NCBI RefSeq assembly: GCF_002000025.1
Contig: NZ_MUZV01000002.1
Location: 124,001-188,000, forward strand
DNA length: 64,000 nt
DNA from: Cognaticolwellia aestuarii
GTDB taxonomy: Bacteria > Pseudomonadota > Gammaproteobacteria > Enterobacterales > Alteromonadaceae
Reading direction: 5' to 3'
The notes beneath the pieces were generated by a model, which searched no databases, had not been told where the DNA came from, and saw only the letters and a list, made by a program, of their open reading frames with translations. The position numbers were made by a program, and so were the translations under genes. Each line of letters opens with the position of its first letter. The stretch's first letter is position 1. Below are positions 59,851 through 64,000 of the stretch, piece after piece.

Positions 59851-59880
59851 AAAAAAAGGTTGCTTCGGCAGCCTTTTTTA
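59851..59880. terminator. Intrinsic terminator of pheST-ihfA
   Basis: AAAAAGGTTGC/GCAGCCTTTTT (one G-U pair) with the stable TTCG loop, about 35 bases after ihfA. The symmetric A- and T-runs allow use by the convergent gene at 59900 as well. Confidence 0.92.
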
Positions 59881-59899
59881 TTGCTAAAAATAACCTAAG

Positions 59900-60418
59900 C
59901 TAATGTTCTATTACTGTTTTCTTTTTGAATGGGTATTTAATCAAATTGACGGTTATTGTTTTTAAAATTAAGGCCGTAATGGCCAGTGTTCCACCAGTAG
60001 CAATAGCATTGAGTTCAAGAGGAATTGCCATTGAAAAATGTTCGACAGTGCCCCTGGCAATTTCATTATCTAAATGCCAAATAAACAGATAAACATTATG
60101 CAGATAGTCAGATTGTGTTATTTGCGCTAAGTGCGTTGAAAGGTACTCAACACGCAAAGATAGCCGTTCAATAAGTTCACCTGTACTGACAATAGCGGCC
60201 TCGCTATTGTCTTTATAGCGCGTGACCATGGTGATGATACTGCCATCAAAGTGTTGTTGAGCGATTATTTCAAATTGATTTAATTGTGACTGTGCTTCAG
60301 CCAAGTGCCCAGCTAAGCGCTGTTGATATTGCTGCATAAACTCAGGTAACTGAACACCCAATATAAAAATAGCAGTAAAGAAGCAGCGATCGATAATATT
60401 ATTAATCAAAGTAAACAT
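59900..60418 (-). CDS. DUF2937-type inner-membrane protein
   Basis: The 172-residue protein fits the DUF2937 family: an N-terminal hydrophobic segment with the family-like stretch RCFFTAIFILGVQLPEFMQQ, a long helical and coiled-coil-like periplasmic middle (QQRLAGHLAEAQSQLNQFEI) and a C-terminal membrane segment (GGTLAITALILKTITVNLI) with a basic tail. Function is unknown. It is convergent with ihfA, sharing the terminator, and divergent from the ABC exporter. Confidence 0.72.
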   Translation of the reverse strand: MFTLINNIIDRCFFTAIFILGVQLPEFMQQYQQRLAGHLAEAQSQLNQFEIIAQQHFDGSIITMVTRYKDNSEAAIVSTGELIERLSLRVEYLSTHLAQITQSDYLHNVYLFIWHLDNEIARGTVEHFSMAIPLELNAIATGGTLAITALILKTITVNLIKYPFKKKTVIEH

Positions 60419-60614
60419 AATCGCGAGTTACGGTATAAGCAGAATAGTTTCACGTTAGCACAACTACAGAAAAAGTTCATAAAGCAATGCAAACAGTTTT
60501 TAGTTAATGTAATTGTTAAATGTTTTTTCAGACTTAATTTAGCATTAATGATAATATATTCAATTCTTAAAACCATGTAACCAACTCAAATTTTAGCGGA
60601 AATAACGAGCAATA

Positions 60615-62405
60615 ATGCGTAGATCATCCCATCAGCCAGAACAAGAAGTTACTACCTTTAATTGGCGTGTTGTTAAGCTTTTAGTACCTTATTTACTTGA
60701 GTTCAAGGCGCGTATTTTTTTTGCTTTAGCTTGTTTAGTAATGACCAAAGTCGCCAGCGTATATTTACCTTTTATTCTTAAAGATATTGTTGATGTTTTA
60801 GATAGCCAGCAAGAAAACCGCATTTACTTAGTGCCGTTTGCTTTAGTGGCAGCCTATGGTCTGGTCAGACTAACCATTGTTATATTTGCAGAAATTCGTG
60901 ACACTTTGTTTGGTCGTGTTACTGAGCGTGCGATTCGCCGGATAGGTTTAAAAGTTTTTCAGCATCTACATAAATTAGATTTAGATTTTCATTTGAATCG
61001 TCAAACGGGTGGGTTATCACGAGATATCGATCGTGGCACCTCTGGCATTAACTTTTTAATGCGCTTCATGATTTTTAATATTATCCCGACCTTAATCGAA
61101 ATAGTCATGGTAGTTGGGATTTTATTGGTTAATTATGGCATTTGGTTTGCCCTTATAACCCTCTCTTCTATTGTGCTATACGTTGGTTATTCTGTTTATG
61201 CGACAGACTGGCGTACTCGCTTTATTCGAGAAGCGAACAAAGCTGACTCATCGAGCAATACTCGCGCTATTGATAGCCTACTCAATTATGAAACAGTTAA
61301 GTATTTTACAAATGAAGCATACGAAGCCTCAGCTTATGATAGCCAGTTAGCCAGCTGGGAGCAGGCTAAAATGAAGAATAGATTATCTCTATTTGCCTTA
61401 AATGGCGGGCAAGCACTGATTATCTCGTGCTCAATGACAGCTATGCTTGCACTTGCCGCCTATCAAGTAACCTATGAAAAAATGACCTTGGGTGATTTTG
61501 TCTTGATAAACGCTTTCATGATGCAACTTTTTATTCCATTAAATTTCTTAGGTTTTGTTTATCGCGAGATCAAAGGGTCATTGGCCAACATTGAACAAAT
61601 GTTTGAATTGATGTTGAAGAAACCCAAAGTCGAAGATAATGAAAATGCTGACGTATTAAGTTTATCTCAAGCTGAGATTAACTTTGAAGCAGTGTCGTTT
61701 GCTTATGATGCTAAACGTCCCATCATCAAAAACATATCATTTACCATTAAGTCAGGGCAAAAAGTGGCTGTAGTTGGTGAAAGTGGCTCAGGAAAATCAA
61801 CTTTAGTTAAATTGTTATTTAGGTTTTACGATTGCGACAGCGGTAAAATAACGATTGATGGACAAAATATTCGTCAAGTGACTCAACATTCGTTAAGAAA
61901 AAATATTGGTATTGTGCCGCAAGACACTGTGCTATTTAATGATACGCTATTTGCTAATGTGCACTATGGAGAGCCCAACGCAGATAGCGAAAAAGTACAT
62001 CACGCTTTTAAAATGGCGCATTTGTCAGACTTTGTTGCTAGGCTTCCTGATGGTATCGACACGATTGTTGGTGAACGTGGTTTAAAGTTATCTGGCGGTG
62101 AGAAGCAACGAGTGGCTATTGCCCGAACTATTTTAAAAAATCCGCGGATTTTAGTTTTTGATGAAGCAACATCTTCACTTGATAGCCAATCGGAGCAAGC
62201 CATATTAACAGCAATAAAGGAAGTGGCGGAGCATAGAACCAGTTTAGTTATTGCGCATAGACTATCGACCATAGTTGACGCGGATAATATTATTGTCATG
62301 CAGCAGGGCGAAATAGTTGAACAGGGCACTCATCAGGGCTTATTAGCACAAAAAGGTTACTATTATACTATGTGGCAGCTGCAACAAAGTCATCATGATA
62401 ATTAG
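60615..62405 (+). CDS. Atm1/HMT1-like ABC exporter (ABCB7-type half transporter)
   Basis: The 596-residue half-transporter has a six-helix membrane domain (about 30-320) and an ATPase domain with Walker A GESGSGKST, signature LSGGEKQRVAIARTIL and Walker B ILVFDEATSSLDSQSEQA. The motif FHLNRQTGGLSRDIDRGTSG is typical of Atm1/ABCB7-like exporters, which move glutathione-linked or metal-thiol compounds. It probably acts as a homodimer in the inner membrane. A role in metal tolerance or thiol export is inferred from family. It is followed about 100 bases later by the DUF1415-type gene. Confidence 0.9.
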   Translation: MRRSSHQPEQEVTTFNWRVVKLLVPYLLEFKARIFFALACLVMTKVASVYLPFILKDIVDVLDSQQENRIYLVPFALVAAYGLVRLTIVIFAEIRDTLFGRVTERAIRRIGLKVFQHLHKLDLDFHLNRQTGGLSRDIDRGTSGINFLMRFMIFNIIPTLIEIVMVVGILLVNYGIWFALITLSSIVLYVGYSVYATDWRTRFIREANKADSSSNTRAIDSLLNYETVKYFTNEAYEASAYDSQLASWEQAKMKNRLSLFALNGGQALIISCSMTAMLALAAYQVTYEKMTLGDFVLINAFMMQLFIPLNFLGFVYREIKGSLANIEQMFELMLKKPKVEDNENADVLSLSQAEINFEAVSFAYDAKRPIIKNISFTIKSGQKVAVVGESGSGKSTLVKLLFRFYDCDSGKITIDGQNIRQVTQHSLRKNIGIVPQDTVLFNDTLFANVHYGEPNADSEKVHHAFKMAHLSDFVARLPDGIDTIVGERGLKLSGGEKQRVAIARTILKNPRILVFDEATSSLDSQSEQAILTAIKEVAEHRTSLVIAHRLSTIVDADNIIVMQQGEIVEQGTHQGLLAQKGYYYTMWQLQQSHHDN

Positions 62406-62511
62406 GCTTACTGCGCTTAAATTTTTCCCTAGATTATCGTTAACCATATCAGGCTAAAAGCATGCTCTTTTAGCCGTAATTAAAAACTTAGCATAGGTTC
62501 TTCACGTTTAC

Positions 62512-63060
62512 ATGACAACAATACCTGAAATAGAGCAAACCAAACAATGGCTCGAACAAGTCATTATTGGCTTGAATTTTTGTCCGTTCGCAAAAAAAGA
62601 GTTTGTTAATCAAACCATACATTACCACCTAAGTGTGCAAGCGCAGCTAAAATCAGCACTGACTGAGTTACTCGCACAATGCCATTACTTGCAAGATAAC
62701 CCTGAGGTTGAAACCAGTTTATTAATTTACTGTGATGGTTTTAGGGACTTTAATCGTTTTTTAGATTTGGTTGATTATGCTAATGCGCTTGTGGTTGAAC
62801 ATGGTTTTGAGGGGGAATTTCAAATTGCGACTTTTCATCCAGAATATTGTTTTGCTGATGCACATTATGATGATGCCAGTAACTTTACTAATCGCTCACC
62901 TTATCCCACTTTGCACTTAATTCGAGAGCAAAGCATGGCAAGGGTACTCAATGTTTATAAAAATCCAGAAGCTATTCCCGATAATAATATTGCGTTAGCG
63001 AATAAAAAGGGGGCTAACTACTTCAAAAGCTTGTTAGAGAAAATTAAAAGTAATAGTTAA
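62512..63060 (+). CDS. DUF1415-type conserved protein
   Basis: The 182-residue protein matches the DUF1415 family: QTKQWLEQVIIGLNFCPFAK near the start, then FRDFNRFLDLVDYANALV and the C-terminal IATFHPEYCFADAHYDD...NRSPYPTLHLIRE. It is cytoplasmic, with conserved Cys and His residues that could bind metal. The biochemical role is unknown. It is probably transcribed with the upstream ABC exporter, though the roughly 100-base gap permits its own promoter. Confidence 0.88.
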   Translation: MTTIPEIEQTKQWLEQVIIGLNFCPFAKKEFVNQTIHYHLSVQAQLKSALTELLAQCHYLQDNPEVETSLLIYCDGFRDFNRFLDLVDYANALVVEHGFEGEFQIATFHPEYCFADAHYDDASNFTNRSPYPTLHLIREQSMARVLNVYKNPEAIPDNNIALANKKGANYFKSLLEKIKSNS

Positions 63061-63197
63061 ATGGTATCAGCCGCTTTTATCGAATTTTCACAACTTTGTG
63101 CTCCTTATTCACACACACGAGCAAATTACGATATACTGGCGGCAATTAAGAGATAATAAACGCTGAGAATGCGTTGGCTAATTAGGTAATATTTTTT

Positions 63198-63986
63198 GTG
63201 GAAAAAGATCCGGTTGTAAAAGTTGGTGGTAGTGTTGAAGAAGCGATACAAGGTCAATACTCGCTTGATGTTGTGGCGATATTAAAAGAAGCATGGCAAA
63301 TAACCTTAAAGTCACGTATGGCAATTAATTTAGGGTTATTAACTTGCTTGATTATCGGAATGTTAGTTTCAATGTTGGTGAGTAGTCAATTAGGTGGTAT
63401 TGAGGTTGCCATTCAAGACCAACAATCAGCAACTTTACTTAATATTATTGTAACCTTAGTGGTTTACCCATTTGTTGTGGGTGTTGAAATGATGGGAATA
63501 TTTCATTCTGTTGGTTTAAAAACAAGGCCACAATTAGTTTTTGCCTTTTTAAAGCGAGGTAGTTGGGTTGCCGTGTCAGCTTTGTTGACATCAACCCTAG
63601 TGACTATCGGGTTAACACTATTCTATTTACCCGGAATATTCTTGGCTGTGGCGTTGTCGCTCGCCTTACCTTTAGTGGTTGAAAAGCAAATGTCACCATT
63701 AAAAGCCATATCGGTGAGTTTACGTGCAACTCGTTTTCAGTGGTTTAAAATATTTTCGCTTTATGTCACTTTAGCGCTTGCTACTGTTGTTGCCGCATTA
63801 CCGATTGCGGCTGCAGGTGGTTCAGAGCTAGGCTTTATTGCAATTGCTTTGTTTCTTTTTTGTTTAGCTTACATTGCGCCGATGTTTTATAACGTAAAAG
63901 GTATTTTGTATCGTGAAATATTTGGTTTACAAATGTCAGCTTCTGGTGCTCAATCTAATACTATAACGGACACTTTTTCGGCCTAA
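63198..63986 (+). CDS. Multi-pass inner-membrane protein, 262 aa
   Basis: Starting at GTG 63198, the protein has a 40-residue cytoplasmic N-terminus then about six hydrophobic segments (LGLLTCLIIGMLVSMLVSS, LNIIVTLVVYPFVVGVEMMG, TLFYLPGIFLAVALSLALPL, FIAIALFLFCLAYIAPMFYN). The repeated pattern SPLKAISVSLRATRFQWFKI is reminiscent of the YciC/glycerophosphodiesterase-membrane-domain group, but the match is loose. Function is unknown. It is a lone gene at the right edge, complete within the window. Confidence 0.7.
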   Translation: MEKDPVVKVGGSVEEAIQGQYSLDVVAILKEAWQITLKSRMAINLGLLTCLIIGMLVSMLVSSQLGGIEVAIQDQQSATLLNIIVTLVVYPFVVGVEMMGIFHSVGLKTRPQLVFAFLKRGSWVAVSALLTSTLVTIGLTLFYLPGIFLAVALSLALPLVVEKQMSPLKAISVSLRATRFQWFKIFSLYVTLALATVVAALPIAAAGGSELGFIAIALFLFCLAYIAPMFYNVKGILYREIFGLQMSASGAQSNTITDTFSA

Positions 63987-64000
63987 CGTAAATGATGACT

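Overview
The window looks like chromosomal DNA of an AT-rich marine gammaproteobacterium in the order Alteromonadales, most likely the Colwelliaceae (Colwellia/Thalassotalea type). This rests on protein character and conserved gene neighbourhoods (metG/mrp/dcd, trmO-rcsF, tesA/ybbA-ybbP, norM/ribE, thrS-infC-rpmI-rplT, glnK-amtB, pheST-ihfA); the genus is an inference. No phage, intact insertion sequence, CRISPR array or replication origin was seen. Most of the window is ordinary core genome, with small accessory patches between conserved blocks.

Layout. 1-3.4 kb: 3' part of sbcC. 3.8-7.3 kb: a very large lipoprotein with a PKD-like domain and calcium-loop (FG-GAP/VCBS-like) repeats. 7.7-12.6 kb: a small orphan protein, an MBL-fold hydrolase, an exported MsrA, a hypothetical, an EamA transporter and SlyD. 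12.8-17.8 kb: an exported amidohydrolase, a remnant of a second EamA transporter, the trmO-rcsF pair, and a fused SDF symporter/solute-binding protein. A 51-bp palindrome-bearing tandem array lies directly upstream of the fusion gene. 18.2-23.3 kb: metG divergent from mrp-dcd, then a YvcK/CofD-like protein. 23.6-24.7 kb: one stable-RNA unit with tRNA-Ala(GGC) and four identical tRNA-Glu(TTC). 24.7-27.9 kb: a loosely packed accessory patch with a dioxygenase-like remnant, three orphan proteins and a beta-lactamase-family hydrolase.

28-34.8 kb: a CPA2 antiporter, then tesA and ybbA-ybbP with overlapping divergent start codons, and an AI-2E family permease whose tail is cut by a stop codon. 35.3-39.4 kb: outer-membrane-like protein, MarC, a small membrane protein, a DUF2947-type protein, a leucine-rich-repeat protein kinase and tRNA-Val(GAC). 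39.5-44.8 kb: MATE pump divergent from riboflavin synthase, a CPXCG-type zinc protein, 7Fe ferredoxin, a large FAD oxidoreductase and a small exported orphan. 45-48.6 kb: a secD-secF pair away from the usual yajC context, and a START-domain protein.

48.9-53.5 kb: thrS-infC-rpmI-rplT followed by purC. IF-3 very probably starts at an AUU codon. 53.6-55.6 kb: glnK-amtB behind tandem NtrC-like sites. 56.1-59.9 kb: pheS-pheT-ihfA. 59.9-64 kb: a DUF2937-type protein, an Atm1-like ABC exporter, a DUF1415-type protein and a multi-pass membrane protein.

The items most worth a second look are the transporter/binding-protein fusion with its upstream 51-bp array, the LRR-kinase, the AUU start of infC, the second-context secDF pair, and the decayed gene fragments.
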